Notes: generated by a model not told the origin, from the letters alone. DNA of 64,000 nt from Shewanella colwelliana ATCC 39565 (GCF_000518705.1 NZ_JAEC01000006.1:186001-250000); one strand, 5' to 3'. Counted from the stretch's first letter, positions 17,143-26,884 are shown. Translations and numbers: made by a program.

Positions 17143-18033
17143 TTAAGGCACGCAGTGTCCGCTAGAGGCTTGCCATATACTAAACCACTGCTGTCTATCT
17201 AAATCGATATGTTGAGACGCAACCGCTGACGTTATCCTCGCCAGATCACCACTGCCAATAATCGGTTTTGGCCGGCTAGGAAGGGCAAGCACCCAAGCAT
17301 AAATGATCTGACTAATATCATCAGTATTGTGCTGCGCGGCAATCTTGTTGAGAGTCGCACGCAGTCGTTTAGCCTTAGCTGATGTGTCTGTAAATATCTC
17401 TCCACCGCCAAGGCATGACCACGCCATGGGGGCGCATCGAAACTGCTGGCACTGATCTAAGCTACCATCATGCAGCGCTGACAGTTGCATTGGCGAGATC
17501 TCTAATTGATTGGTCGCCAATGGACGATCTAGCCGAGATTGCAGCAGCTCAAACTGCGACGGTGTAAAGTTTGATACGCCAAAGTGCCGTACTTTGCCTG
17601 TTTGATATAGTTGCTCGAAAGCACTCGCCACCTCATCGGCATTCAGTAATGGATCGGGACGATGTATCAGTAATAGATCTAAATAGTCGGTTTGTAATGC
17701 GCGCAGTGATTGTTCTGCACTGGCAATAATGTGGTTGTAGCTAGTGTCATAATGGTTAACGTAGCGTTTGGGTGTCGATGCAAAAGCGGGTTTGATGCCA
17801 CATTTACTCACGAGCTGCATCTGTTGTCTCAGTGACGGCTTGAGTGCGAGGGCTTTGCCGAATAGGGCTTCGCAACGATGTTCGCCATAGATATCGGCGT
17901 GATCCATGCTGGTGACGCCTAGGCTTAGGTAGTGCTCAATCAAGGCTAACGTCTGCTGCGGTGTATGTTGCCAATCGCAGAGCCGCCAAAATCCGGCGAT
18001 AAAGGGGGAAAGTTGCAGTTTATGGACACTCAT
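17143..18033 (-). CDS. Aldo-keto reductase, YdhF type
   Basis: 296 residues starting MSVHKLQLSPFIAGFWRLCDW; the ATG follows GGAGAAAAAG, so the TTG four codons upstream is not used. The catalytic tetrad is visible: Asp in DHADIYG, Tyr in IYGEH, Lys in VSKCG and His in LIHRPDPL. GVSNFTPSQFELLQSRL and MAWSCLGGG match E. coli YdhF. It is an NADPH-dependent reductase of unknown physiological substrate. Monocistronic, divergent from fhs. Confidence 0.88.
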   Translation of the reverse strand: MSVHKLQLSPFIAGFWRLCDWQHTPQQTLALIEHYLSLGVTSMDHADIYGEHRCEALFGKALALKPSLRQQMQLVSKCGIKPAFASTPKRYVNHYDTSYNHIIASAEQSLRALQTDYLDLLLIHRPDPLLNADEVASAFEQLYQTGKVRHFGVSNFTPSQFELLQSRLDRPLATNQLEISPMQLSALHDGSLDQCQQFRCAPMAWSCLGGGEIFTDTSAKAKRLRATLNKIAAQHNTDDISQIIYAWVLALPSRPKPIIGSGDLARITSAVASQHIDLDRQQWFSIWQASSGHCVP

Positions 18034-18210
18034 CTTTTTCTCCAATCTCGCTATTTTTTTACCTGGGTCGGTGGTTTTTTTGATTTAGATTCATAAAAGC
18101 TTAATTAAAGGCGTTGCCGCAAATGAATAGGTTTGTCTTGGCTGGATTTTCCCCTACTATGCAACACAGCTCATGTTTTCTTTTTCTTTTATGTTTTAGG
18201 AGCATTGCCT

Positions 18211-19917
18211 ATGCTGTCTGATATTGAAATCTCCCGCCAAGCGCAGTTGCAGCCCATTGAGACGATTGCTCAAGAATTTGGCATTATCCCTGCCGAACTC
18301 ACCCTATTTGGTTCGACCAAAGCCAAAATCAACTTATCTATCAAACAACGACTAAAAGATAACAGAGATGGTAAGTTAGTTATAGTCACAGCGGTAACGC
18401 CCACGCCTTTTGGTGAGGGAAAAACGGTTACGACTATTGGTTTGACTCAAGGATTACAAGCCATAGGTAAGCAAGCTTGCGCCTGTATTCGTCAGCCAAG
18501 TATGGGGCCTGTATTTGGTATTAAGGGCGGGGCTGCTGGAGGGGGGCTCGCACAAGTGGTACCGATGGAGGCGTTAAACCTGCACCTGACCGGTGATATT
18601 CATGCCGTGACCAGCGCCCATAATCTCGCTGCCGCTGCCCTCGATGCGCGTCTTTATCATGAAACGCGGCTTGGCGCCGAAGTGTTTACGCAGGAGTCTC
18701 TGCTACCAGCGCTAGATATTGACCCTAATAAGATCATGTGGCGTAGGGTGGTGGACCAAAATGAGCGCAGCCTGCGCCAAATTACCTTGGCACAAGGTGC
18801 TAGTAATGGCCCTATTCATGACGGCGGGTTTGATATCACCGCCGCGTCTGAGTTGATGGCTATCTTAGCGTTAAGTCGAGATCTGCAAGATATGCGAGCG
18901 CGTATCGGTCAGATAGTGTTGGCACTGAGCAAAAGCGGTGAATTCATCACCGCAGAGCAACTTGGTGTTGCGGGTGCAATGACAGTGATCATGAGTGAGG
19001 CCATTGAACCGACGCTGATGCAAACCCTGACGGGGGCGCCTTGTCTTATTCATGCTGGCCCATTTGCCAACATTGCTCACGGTAACTCCTCTATCATTGC
19101 CGATGATATAGCCCTGAAACTGGCCGATATTGTGGTGACCGAGGGTGGATTTGGCTCTGATATGGGGTTTGAGAAGTTTTGCAATATTAAGGCGAGGCAA
19201 TCGGGAAAAGCCCCTGATGCAGCGGTCATTGTTGTGACGGTAAAAGCCCTAAAAGCCAACGCCGAGCTTGCCGATGGCGAGGCAAGGGATGAGATGAGCA
19301 AGTTACAAGCGGGTTTTGTCAATCTAGCTTGGCATATGCGCAATGTGGCGCAATATGGTGTGCCGGTGGTGGTTGCCATTAATCGTTTTGAGTCTGACTC
19401 TTTTGAAGAGTTGGCTTGGCTTAAAGCAGAGGTACTTGAGTTGGGGGCATTTGGTTGTGAGGTGTCAGAAGCTTTCACTCAAGGTAGCCAAGGGGCGACC
19501 CAGCTCGCACAAACTGTGGTCCATGCCACTGAAGCAGGTGGTCAGTTCAAGTATCTATATGAATTGGAAGCGAGCATTGAAGCTAAGCTGATGACGATTG
19601 CCGAAATTGGCTATGGTGCTTCTGGGGTTAACTTGTCTCCTTTAGCCTGTGCGCAACTGGAAATGCTAAAACAGAAAGGCTTTGAGCATTTACCTTTATG
19701 TGTAGCCAAAACACCGTTATCAATTAGCCATGATCCTAAGGTTAAGGGCGCTCCTAGTGGATTTGAGTTGCCGATCACTGAGTTAAAACTCAATGCTGGT
19801 GCAGGCTTTATTACGGCGTTAGTGGGGAAAGTCATGACAATGCCTGGGCTCGGGGTTCGCCCTGGTTACCTTAATGTCGATATCAATGAGCATGGCGAAA
19901 TAGTCGGCTTGGCGTGA
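18211..19917 (+). CDS. fhs: Formate-tetrahydrofolate ligase
   Basis: 568 residues from [11 protein letters not shown]; this ATG follows TTAGGAGCATTGCCT, while the open frame upstream to 18133 is not coding. The nucleotide-binding motif [14 protein letters not shown], then [38 protein letters not shown] and [19 protein letters not shown], are all canonical. Fhs makes 10-formyl-THF from formate, THF and ATP, feeding purine and formyl-methionine synthesis and, in formate-rich anaerobic growth, one-carbon supply. Single gene with a strong terminator. Confidence 0.96.
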   Translation: MLSDIEISRQAQLQPIETIAQEFGIIPAELTLFGSTKAKINLSIKQRLKDNRDGKLVIVTAVTPTPFGEGKTVTTIGLTQGLQAIGKQACACIRQPSMGPVFGIKGGAAGGGLAQVVPMEALNLHLTGDIHAVTSAHNLAAAALDARLYHETRLGAEVFTQESLLPALDIDPNKIMWRRVVDQNERSLRQITLAQGASNGPIHDGGFDITAASELMAILALSRDLQDMRARIGQIVLALSKSGEFITAEQLGVAGAMTVIMSEAIEPTLMQTLTGAPCLIHAGPFANIAHGNSSIIADDIALKLADIVVTEGGFGSDMGFEKFCNIKARQSGKAPDAAVIVVTVKALKANAELADGEARDEMSKLQAGFVNLAWHMRNVAQYGVPVVVAINRFESDSFEELAWLKAEVLELGAFGCEVSEAFTQGSQGATQLAQTVVHATEAGGQFKYLYELEASIEAKLMTIAEIGYGASGVNLSPLACAQLEMLKQKGFEHLPLCVAKTPLSISHDPKVKGAPSGFELPITELKLNAGAGFITALVGKVMTMPGLGVRPGYLNVDINEHGEIVGLA

Positions 19918-19948
19918 TCATTTAGCGTTATTGACCTGTAAAAAAATC

Positions 19949-19986
19949 AAAAGCGCCAAAGGTAATACACCCTTGGCGCTTTTTTC
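19949..19986 (+). terminator. Terminator of fhs
   Basis: AAAAGCGCCAA (19949-19959) pairs with TTGGCGCTTTT (19973-19983), followed by T residues. The A-rich left arm may let it also serve the convergent mechanosensitive-channel gene. Confidence 0.88.
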
Positions 19987-20013
19987 TATCTCAACGATGA
20001 AACCGAACTCAGG

Positions 20014-21648
20014 TTACTTAGTCTGATAGATGTGCACATCGCGTTGTGGGAATGGGATAGAGATATTTTCCTGATCGAAGCGCATTTTCACCTCACGGGT
20101 GATATCCCAATATACATCCCAATAATCCGCAGGCTTAGCCCATGGGCGTACCACAAAGTCTACCGATGACTCGCCCAATAGGTGTAGTTTCACTGTTGGC
20201 TCAGGGTCTTTGAGTACCTTAGGATGGTTTTCGACGATCGCTTTTAATACTTTCTCTGCTTTTTCAATATCATCACCATAACCGATACCAAATGTCATAT
20301 CGACGCGGCGCTGATGCTCGACGGTGATGTTGTTGATTGTATCGCCCCATATTTTATTGTTAGGGATGATCAGGCGTTGGTTGTCTAAGGTTTTGATGGT
20401 GGTGGAAACCAAACTCATCTGGCTGACTTTACCGGTGACCCCTGCAGCATTGATCAGATCGCCCACATCGTAAGGACGATAAATTAAGATCATCATGCCT
20501 GAGGCGAAGTTAGATAAGGTATCTTGCAGCGCGAAACCAATAATCACACCGGCAACACCGAAACCAGCCAACAGTGGGCCAAGTTCAAATCCGAGTTGTG
20601 ACAGGGCTATCATTAACCCCAGGGCAAAGACAATCTTGCCCGACAAAGAGATAAAGAATTCTTGTAATAGTTTGCTGAATTTTAGTTTTGAGTTACTGAC
20701 GGTTTTCTTGATCAAACGTTGAGTCGCTTTACCTGCAAGGCTAGCTAGAAAAAGGATTAAAACGAAAATAAACACTTTAAAGGTTAGCCCTGGACCATTG
20801 TCGATGGCTTGGTTTTTGGCGGTATCCCACCACTGTTCTAACAGGTTGCTGGCTACATCAATATTAAGTACATCTTGGGTAATATCGCCTGAGATACTAA
20901 ACAGGGTTTGTTTTAATGCGGAGGTATCTTGCTCTAACTGATCCAGGAGATTGATAGCAACCGTCAAACTGCTGCTCGTCAGATCTAATCGCTCTTTCAA
21001 ATGCGTGATCAATGCGGTTTGTTCACCAGTGACATCCTTGCCAGCGGTAGCGGCATCAGCGACAGCGGTTTTGAGTTTATCTTGTGTGAAATGCACTAGG
21101 CTATTGAGTACATTTGAGCGTTTTAACAAGGCTGCAAGTAGCGTTTGCTTCTGGGCTGTAATGTCGCCGCCGAGTTTCTCTAACCAAGTTAAGGTTTCAT
21201 ATTTTGCCTGTAGCATCTCATCGCGTTCTCGCTCTCGATTGGCAAGATTTAGCATCACTGCAGTATCATTATCTTTACCCAGCTCAGATTTGAAGCTTTC
21301 TATATCTTCTGCATAATAGGCCGCGACTTGGTTGATAAAGGCTAGATGGTCATTAACCAGTGGTAGCAAGGTTGCGCTGTCAAGTTGATCTTGGCCCATT
21401 AAGGCCTTTAACTGGTCGTGGTATTGGTTAGCGTGTTCTTTGATGCGATACTCAACAAACTGCTTCATTTCGCCATTGGATTTGGCCAGCTTATCGATAT
21501 CACTAGTAATGCTTGTTTGCAGTTGTTTTAGCGCGCTGACTGCCGTGCTTGTTTCTGCATCTATTGGAGTGGGTGCCGTTTCAGCAAAAGCGGGCGCTCC
21601 GCTTAATCCTATAACGGTGATAAATCCCAAAATGAGTGTGCGCAACAT
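20014..21648 (-). CDS. MscS-family mechanosensitive channel with large periplasmic domain
   Basis: 544 residues. A signal peptide (AFA-ETA) is followed by about 250 residues of helical, coiled-coil-rich periplasmic domain. Transmembrane helices begin near 285, and the pore helix is GFGVAGVIIGFALQDTLSNFASGMMIL, then YDVGDLINAAGVTGKV and IPNNKIWGDTINNIT of the cytoplasmic vestibule. These are the MscS hallmarks. Longer than the E. coli MscS (286) and shorter than MscK, so an intermediate MscS-like form. It should release solutes during osmotic downshock. Confidence 0.92.
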   Translation of the reverse strand: MLRTLILGFITVIGLSGAPAFAETAPTPIDAETSTAVSALKQLQTSITSDIDKLAKSNGEMKQFVEYRIKEHANQYHDQLKALMGQDQLDSATLLPLVNDHLAFINQVAAYYAEDIESFKSELGKDNDTAVMLNLANRERERDEMLQAKYETLTWLEKLGGDITAQKQTLLAALLKRSNVLNSLVHFTQDKLKTAVADAATAGKDVTGEQTALITHLKERLDLTSSSLTVAINLLDQLEQDTSALKQTLFSISGDITQDVLNIDVASNLLEQWWDTAKNQAIDNGPGLTFKVFIFVLILFLASLAGKATQRLIKKTVSNSKLKFSKLLQEFFISLSGKIVFALGLMIALSQLGFELGPLLAGFGVAGVIIGFALQDTLSNFASGMMILIYRPYDVGDLINAAGVTGKVSQMSLVSTTIKTLDNQRLIIPNNKIWGDTINNITVEHQRRVDMTFGIGYGDDIEKAEKVLKAIVENHPKVLKDPEPTVKLHLLGESSVDFVVRPWAKPADYWDVYWDITREVKMRFDQENISIPFPQRDVHIYQTK

Positions 21649-21775
21649 TTATGAAAGTCCTTGGTAATGTAATGCCTTGAATCATAATCCCTCTGCGAGA
21701 TACTGTAAAATCACATCTGCGAAAATTGCACGCTATCTGTTAAACTGCCTGCCAATATCATTAGAGAGTTTTATT

Positions 21776-22114
21776 GTGCTGTGTACTCATTGTCATAAAT
21801 CATTTGGAGTGGGTGGTGTGAATGCCCAACGGGGGAAGGGACTCAATGCGCAAATACAGTGCCCTCACTGTCTGGCGTGGCTAGGTAAAAATCCACTATT
21901 ATCACGTTTGAAAATCTTAGGTTTTTATATTGGTGCTGCGGCGTTAGGCTATGGTTATTTTGCCCCTGAACTTAGGCACATCACCACGCCAATCGCTATT
22001 TTTTCTATCATGCTGCTGTTAGTTAGCCATATGATGGATCACCTTAAGGTGATTGAGGCGCCTGAGGTTGAAGTTGTCGATGACAGTGAGCAGCGACGCA
22101 AGTATCGCGACTGA
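21776..22114 (+). CDS. Small membrane protein with an N-terminal zinc-ribbon motif
   Basis: 112 residues from GTG at 21776 (TTAGAGAG upstream); the open frame further upstream is non-coding in character. CTHCHKSF and QCPHCLAW provide two CxxC pairs likely to bind zinc, followed by two membrane helices (ILGFYIGAAALGYGYF and TTPIAIFSIMLLLVSHMM) and an acidic tail. Unknown function. Divergent from the MscS-family gene. Confidence 0.6.
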   Translation: MLCTHCHKSFGVGGVNAQRGKGLNAQIQCPHCLAWLGKNPLLSRLKILGFYIGAAALGYGYFAPELRHITTPIAIFSIMLLLVSHMMDHLKVIEAPEVEVVDDSEQRRKYRD

Positions 22115-22144
22115 GGTAAACGTTGGTGCTTGATGAAGGTGAGA

Positions 22145-22169
22145 GGGTGGCTCCGATTGTTGGCCACCC
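22145..22169. terminator. Hairpin between convergent small genes
   Basis: GGGTGGC (22145-22151) pairs with GCCACCC (22163-22169). No strong U-tract on either side, so a weak or factor-assisted terminator. Confidence 0.5.
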
Positions 22170-22178
22170 ATAGGTCTG

Positions 22179-22304
22179 TTAGTTGACCACTTGAACCTGA
22201 GCTTCTAATGCTGCTTCAACGTAATAGATGCCGCCAAGAATGGCGATAAAGAAAACCGATGTCCAAAAGATCATCTTAAAATTTTCGCGGAAAAATTCCT
22301 TCAT
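22179..22304 (-). CDS. 41-residue single-pass membrane protein
   Basis: ATG at 22302-22304 is preceded by AAAGGAAAC, a good ribosome-binding site. The product starts MKEFFRENFKMIFWTS, has one hydrophobic segment (MIFWTSVFFIAILGGIYYV) and a short polar tail ending QVQVVN. Such length and topology fit the small regulatory membrane peptides of enteric bacteria, but no known family was recognised. Too short for most gene finders. Confidence 0.6.
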   Translation of the reverse strand: MKEFFRENFKMIFWTSVFFIAILGGIYYVEAALEAQVQVVN

Positions 22305-22720
22305 ACTTATTGTTTCCTTTAGCGTTGAGTCGTTGACATCATGTTAGTTGTTAATGTCACTATATGGCATTATTTTAGCGTTTGGAACTTAAGTCAGACT
22401 TAATTAGCCGATCCTTCTGCGTGACTCAGTTCAAGCTTTGGTTAGTGTTTGTTCCCCTCTCATATGCCGTGTTGTTGAAATTAAATATTTCGAATTTGAT
22501 GCTCTCTGTTGCTCTGTATACTTGATACTGCTGGCTGGGTGAAGATAAGATTCAAGTTTCGATATAACAACAGCATAAGGTTACCGCACGGCTGCTACAG
22601 GTAGACGCTTGTTGCTGACAAATTGTTACACAAGCGCTAAATTTTAGCCTATTTGTTGCTTGACTTAGTCATGGTAATCCCTAAACTTGGTCGCAATTTG
22701 AATCATCAATTATAGAGTCT
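22305..22720. other. Intergenic/regulatory region upstream of the metal-uptake operon
   Basis: No gene seen in about 415 bases. An exact 11-base palindrome TGACTTAGTCA lies at 22661-22671, about 50 bases before the first gene of the putative zinc operon. It does not match the Zur box I would expect for gammaproteobacteria (an ATGTTATA-N-TATAACAT type sequence), and no such box was seen by eye. Confidence 0.4.
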
Positions 22721-23014
22721 ATGGCATATAAGACTAAGGGTTTGGCAAGAGGAGTAGCGATATGGCTTAGTGCGATATTGTTTTGCTTGTCTGTTGCTGC
22801 GCCAGCTCATAGCCTAGAACATGTTGATGACGGTGCGAAAAATCACTGCACCCTCTGTATTCAAAAAGTCCAACTTAATAGTTTACTGCCTGTTGGCGAT
22901 TTCATTTTTACCCTTCCTTCACCCATATATGAAAAGTTTGAGTCAAAGTTAACAGTTAGCTTTGCAACTCATGTTGATTATTTTCATAGCCGAGCACCAC
23001 CCAAAAACTCGTAA
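22721..23014 (+). CDS. Small secreted protein with a Cys/His motif, first gene of the metal operon
   Basis: 97 residues. Signal peptide MAYKTKGLARGVAIWLSAILFCLSVAAPAHS, then LEHVDDGAKNHCTLCIQKVQ, a His plus CxxC arrangement reminiscent of DUF2946-type proteins that accompany metal-uptake loci. The rest is short and ends RAPPKNS. It may bind zinc or copper in the periplasm. It is 80 bases upstream of the outer-membrane barrel gene and is probably co-transcribed with it. Confidence 0.6.
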   Translation: MAYKTKGLARGVAIWLSAILFCLSVAAPAHSLEHVDDGAKNHCTLCIQKVQLNSLLPVGDFIFTLPSPIYEKFESKLTVSFATHVDYFHSRAPPKNS

Positions 23015-23094
23015 TATTTGCCTGTATTAACAATAAATTACTATTTCTCTCAGTCATTTGGCTAGAGAGGGCTTTACCTGTTTTTGGAGAAAAT

Positions 23095-24291
23095 ATGACT
23101 CGTTTAAATACCCGCATTTCAGCGGTAGCCGCTGCGTGTGCGCTTGTTTCTCATGTGTCTTTTGCGGAAGATTCTAGCCTAACTAACCCTGCAATCAGCG
23201 CAGTACTCGATGGCTATTATCAAAATACTGAACGACCGATGGCCGAGCGTGAAGAAGGCTTCGGTTTAGGGCATACGGAAGTGGCGATTAGTGCCAATAT
23301 TGACGATATGTTTTACGGTAAGTTGACGGCAGTATTAGAAGTTCATGAGGGGGAGACTGAGCTAGGGTTAGAGGAAGCCTTTATTCAAACAACCGCAATG
23401 CCAGCTGGGTTCTCTGTGCGTGCGGGGCGATTTTTGTCAGACGTGGGTTACCTAAATAATCAGCACGTTCATACCGACGCGTTTTCTGATAGGCCAGCAG
23501 CCTATCGTGCTTTTTTAGGTAGTCACTATTTTGATGACGGTGTGCGTCTCGATTATGTCGCGCCAACCGATCTATTTTGGGCCATGGGTATTGAAGCCTT
23601 TAAGGGGGACAGTATGCGCGCCGAAGATGAGCATGGTGAGCGTGATTTTACAAATCTTGGTGTGTATACCGCCTATACTAAAATCGGTGGCGATATTGGG
23701 GTAAGCAGCTCGTGGCAGGTAGGCTTAAGTTATTTGCGTAACGAAAATGGTCGCCTAACAGCCCATGAAGAGCATGGCATTGAGCCTGCAGCCGATGACG
23801 GTCATGACCATGATCATGCCCATGCGGCAAAGTATACTGGTGAAAATACTTATGTGGCAGATTTTGTCTATAAGTGGGCACCTAATGGTAACTATAAGTA
23901 CCAACATTTAACGGTCAGTGGTGAGTACTTTAAAGTGACAGATTTTGCACCGCTTGATGAACATGATGATGGTCACCTTCATGGCAATGAACATGAACCA
24001 GATGATCAGACGGGCTGGTATTTAAGCTCTGTGTATCAAATTAGCCCTAATTGGTCAGCAGGGCTTCGTTATGGTCAGGTCAATACGCAAGAGTTACATG
24101 ACGACCACTTTGATAGCCAAAAGTTAAAAGAAACCGAAGTGAGCCTTGCTTGGCATCATAGTCATTTTTCGACGGTACGTTTACAGTATACCAATCAACA
24201 AGGCACTAACTTCGATGGTTTTACCGACGATAATATCATTACTCTTCAATATGTTATGACTCTGGGGGCTCACGGTGCACATCAATTCTAA
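23095..24291 (+). CDS. His-rich outer-membrane barrel, zinc-associated
   Basis: 398 residues with a signal peptide (SFA-EDS). The body shows porin-like strands (LDGYYQNTERPM, GHTEVAISANIDDMFYGKL, FSVRAGRFLSDVGYLNNQH). Two internal His/Asp-rich loops, DDGHDHDHAHA and DEHDDGHLHGNEHEPDD, look like metal-collecting loops. It ends in AHQF, a terminal phenylalanine as in outer-membrane barrels. No TonB box is obvious at the N-terminus. Its last 17 bases overlap the next gene, a ZnuA-like binding protein, which supports a role in zinc passage through the outer membrane. Confidence 0.75.
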   Translation: MTRLNTRISAVAAACALVSHVSFAEDSSLTNPAISAVLDGYYQNTERPMAEREEGFGLGHTEVAISANIDDMFYGKLTAVLEVHEGETELGLEEAFIQTTAMPAGFSVRAGRFLSDVGYLNNQHVHTDAFSDRPAAYRAFLGSHYFDDGVRLDYVAPTDLFWAMGIEAFKGDSMRAEDEHGERDFTNLGVYTAYTKIGGDIGVSSSWQVGLSYLRNENGRLTAHEEHGIEPAADDGHDHDHAHAAKYTGENTYVADFVYKWAPNGNYKYQHLTVSGEYFKVTDFAPLDEHDDGHLHGNEHEPDDQTGWYLSSVYQISPNWSAGLRYGQVNTQELHDDHFDSQKLKETEVSLAWHHSHFSTVRLQYTNQQGTNFDGFTDDNIITLQYVMTLGAHGAHQF

Positions 24292-25189
24292 AGTCATTAA
24301 AGCCAGTTTTGCGGCTCTTGCACTGACGTTTGCCAGCGGTGCTCAGGCACAGTTGAATATCTTTGCTTGTGAACCTGAATATGCCGCCTTGGCACAGGAA
24401 TTGGCACCCGATGCCAAAATCTACTCGGCGACGACTGCAATGCAAGATCCACATCAGGTTCAGGCGCGACCGAGTTTGATTGCTAAGATGCGCCAAGCGG
24501 ATCTGGCTATTTGCGCCGGTGCCGATCTCGAAGTGGGTTGGTTGCCTATGCTGCAGATGAAATCATCTAACGCAAAGGTACGCTCTACAGAGCAGGGATT
24601 ATTTTTTGCCGCTGAGCATATCGATACTTTAGATAGGCTTGCGAGTGTCGATCGCAGCATGGGTGATGTGCATGCGAAAGGTAACCCTCATTTGCACTTT
24701 GATCCCGACCGCTTGTTGCAAGTGGCACAGGCTCTGACCGTTAAGTTAGTGCAACTCGACCCTGACTCGAAAGGCAAATATGATGCCGCATTGGCTGACT
24801 TTAGCCAACGCTGGCAGGTTGCGATAGCTGAGTGGCAGCAGCTAGCAAAGCCATTAAAAGGCAAAAAAGTGATCGCGTATCATAGTAGCTTTCGATACCT
24901 GTTTAACTGGATAGGCATGGAGCAAGTTGGCGACCTTGAACCCAAACCTGGTATCCCGCCTAGTACTAGCCATCTGGCCAGTTTACAAAGTCGAGCACAA
25001 GAGGGCGATGTCATGGCCATTATCGTCGCCTCATATCAAGATGAACGTGGCGCACACTGGCTAGGGGAGCGTACCAACCTACCTGTACAAGTACTTCCTA
25101 TGTCTGTTGGTGGTAATGATGACAGCGAAGATCTGTTTTCCTTGTACCGTAGCGTGATCGGTCTGCTGTTAAGTTTGTCTCAACAGTAA
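24275..25189 (+). CDS. ZnuA-like metal ABC transporter substrate-binding protein
   Basis: 304 residues with a GTG start at 24275 inside the end of the preceding gene (GGGGG just upstream), indicating translational coupling. Signal peptide ends near AQA-QLN. The expected metal ligands are visible: His in QDPHQVQ, His in GNPHLHFDP, His in IAYHSSFRYL and an acidic residue in YQDERGAHW. The family binds Zn or Mn in the periplasm and hands it to a ZnuB-type permease. The usual long His-rich loop of ZnuA is absent; the His-rich loops are in the neighbouring barrel instead. Confidence 0.88.
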   Translation: MHINSKVIKASFAALALTFASGAQAQLNIFACEPEYAALAQELAPDAKIYSATTAMQDPHQVQARPSLIAKMRQADLAICAGADLEVGWLPMLQMKSSNAKVRSTEQGLFFAAEHIDTLDRLASVDRSMGDVHAKGNPHLHFDPDRLLQVAQALTVKLVQLDPDSKGKYDAALADFSQRWQVAIAEWQQLAKPLKGKKVIAYHSSFRYLFNWIGMEQVGDLEPKPGIPPSTSHLASLQSRAQEGDVMAIIVASYQDERGAHWLGERTNLPVQVLPMSVGGNDDSEDLFSLYRSVIGLLLSLSQQ

Positions 25190-25251
25190 TCGATAGCCGT
25201 AGCGCTGTGACTAAGCAGCGCTGCGGCTTCTACTCAATTAGGCGTAAGACT

Positions 25252-26022
25252 ATGTTTGATCTCGATCTGCTTTCTATATTATTGCCAGCCTTCGCCGCTG
25301 GCATTCTCGTTTTATCAACCCATGTGTTGCTTGGTAGTCAAGTGCTCAAGCGTGGGATTATTTTCATCGATCTCGCGATTGCTCAAGTGGCCGCTTTGGG
25401 TGCGATTATTGCGCATACTAACCATGATATTGAGCATCTACCATTTTCGGGTGTTTGGATGCCCGCATTGTTTGCCCTGCTTGGTGCCGGCTTTATTGCC
25501 TGGCTATCAAAACGTATGGCAGAGGAACTAGAAGCCATTATTGGTTGTTTCTACGTATTGTCGGCCGTGGCTGCTATGTTGCTGCTATCAAATGATCCTC
25601 ATGGTGCAGAGATGCTGAAGCAGCTAATGTCTGGACAGATTTTGTGGGTCAACTGGTCACAATTGCTGTTTCCAGCCATCGTATCCTTTTTGGTTTTACT
25701 GACCATTGCATGGAAACCTAGCCTACTCGAGGGGGCTGGATTTTATCTGTTATTTGCCTTAGTCATCACACTGTCGGTTGAGCTGGTTGGGGTTTATTTA
25801 GTGTTCAGTTCGCTTATCTTACCCGCGCTGGCAGTGAACAAATATCTAGGGAAAGCTAAGTGGGCGATCGCTTATCTCGTCGGTATTGTGGGTTATGGGG
25901 TTGGGCTTGTGCTCTCCGCGAGCTTTGATCTACCCAGTGGCGCTGCCATTGTTGCAACCTTGGCTTTGACTGCCGTGGCATTTAGATTACTGCAACCCAA
26001 ACTTGCTAAGGTATTGGCGTAA
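25252..26022 (+). CDS. ZnuB-like metal ABC transporter permease
   Basis: 256 residues from MFDLDLLSILLPAFAAGILVLSTH; the ATG follows AGGCGTAAG, so the frame opening at 25207 is too long. About eight hydrophobic helices with RGIIFIDLAIAQVAALGAI, LSAVAAMLLLSNDPHGAEMLKQLMSGQILWV and VELVGVYLVFSSLILPALAV, the standard pattern of the ABC-3 metal permease family. It follows the binding protein by 62 bases. No ATPase gene lies next to it; the following gene is plsC. Confidence 0.9.
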   Translation: MFDLDLLSILLPAFAAGILVLSTHVLLGSQVLKRGIIFIDLAIAQVAALGAIIAHTNHDIEHLPFSGVWMPALFALLGAGFIAWLSKRMAEELEAIIGCFYVLSAVAAMLLLSNDPHGAEMLKQLMSGQILWVNWSQLLFPAIVSFLVLLTIAWKPSLLEGAGFYLLFALVITLSVELVGVYLVFSSLILPALAVNKYLGKAKWAIAYLVGIVGYGVGLVLSASFDLPSGAAIVATLALTAVAFRLLQPKLAKVLA

Positions 26023-26084
26023 AAGGTATTGAGTGATTAACAGTGCAAGAGTCTCTCGTACAGGTGTAAGTCGAATACCCTTGC

Positions 26085-26093
26085 TGGTATACT
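26085..26093 (+). promoter_or_regulatory. Extended -10 promoter element for plsC
   Basis: TGG followed by TATACT at 26088-26093 gives an extended -10 (TGnTATACT, close to TATAAT). No good -35 is seen at the usual distance, as expected for extended -10 promoters. About 30 bases before the plsC start. Confidence 0.5.
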
Positions 26094-26121
26094 AGCGCCA
26101 CTGAAATCACAGGAGTATGTT

Positions 26122-26853
26122 GTGCTGTTAATCTTCAGATCACTGATCTTGGCAGTTATGTTGTTGTTGGCATTTGTTTTTGGTGGACTTTATTGTTTGC
26201 TTAGACCGCGCCATCGAGACAATGTACATTTGTTTGCTAAAATCTTTTCATGGGCAGCGCCTGTATTAGGCGTGAAAGTGGTGGTGCGCAAGCCGCAGAT
26301 ACAACGTGCCGAACCTTGTATCTTCTTGGCTAACCATCAAAATAACTTTGATATGTTTACCCATACTGCTGCAGTGCCTAAAGGTACGGTGAGCTTGGGT
26401 AAAAAGAGTTTAGCTTGGATCCCATTTTTTGGTCAGATTTACTGGTTGTCGGGTAATATTCTCATTGACCGTAAAAACCGTAATCGCGCCTTTGAAACCA
26501 TGGCTGAAACGGCAAAAAAGATTAAAGAAAAGTGTCTTTCTATCTGGATTTTCCCAGAGGGAACACGTTCTCGGGGAAAGGGGCTATTGCCATTTAAGTC
26601 TGGCGCATTTCATACCGCCATTGAGGCTGGTGTGGCTATGGTTCCAGTGCTTGCCTCTAACCAAGAACATATAAAGTTAAACCGTTGGAATAATGGTGTG
26701 GTGATCATCGAGATGATGGAGCCGATCGAAACCAAGGGGTTAGCTAAATCACAAGTCAAAGAGCTGTCTGCCCGTATTCATAGTATGATGGCTGAAAAGT
26801 TAGCGCAGTTAAATTTAGAGGCTTCTGCTTTAATGGCAAAGCAAGCTATTTAA
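26122..26853 (+). CDS. plsC: 1-acyl-sn-glycerol-3-phosphate acyltransferase
   Basis: 243 residues, GTG start six bases after AGGAG. One N-terminal membrane helix. Catalytic HX4D motif as NHQNNFD, then LIDRKNR, the FPEGTRSRGKGLLPFKSGAF motif and VPVLASN. It acylates lysophosphatidic acid to phosphatidic acid at the inner membrane, a core step of phospholipid synthesis. Followed after 31 bases by rraB, so the two may share a transcript. Confidence 0.93.
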   Translation: MLLIFRSLILAVMLLLAFVFGGLYCLLRPRHRDNVHLFAKIFSWAAPVLGVKVVVRKPQIQRAEPCIFLANHQNNFDMFTHTAAVPKGTVSLGKKSLAWIPFFGQIYWLSGNILIDRKNRNRAFETMAETAKKIKEKCLSIWIFPEGTRSRGKGLLPFKSGAFHTAIEAGVAMVPVLASNQEHIKLNRWNNGVVIIEMMEPIETKGLAKSQVKELSARIHSMMAEKLAQLNLEASALMAKQAI

Positions 26854-26884
26854 CCTGTTTTTATTGTTTATTTCGGAGTGATCC

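Noticed and set aside
23769..24003. GA/CAT-rich repeats in the barrel gene as a microsatellite
   Set aside because: They encode His/Asp-rich loops and are in frame; better explained as metal-binding loops.
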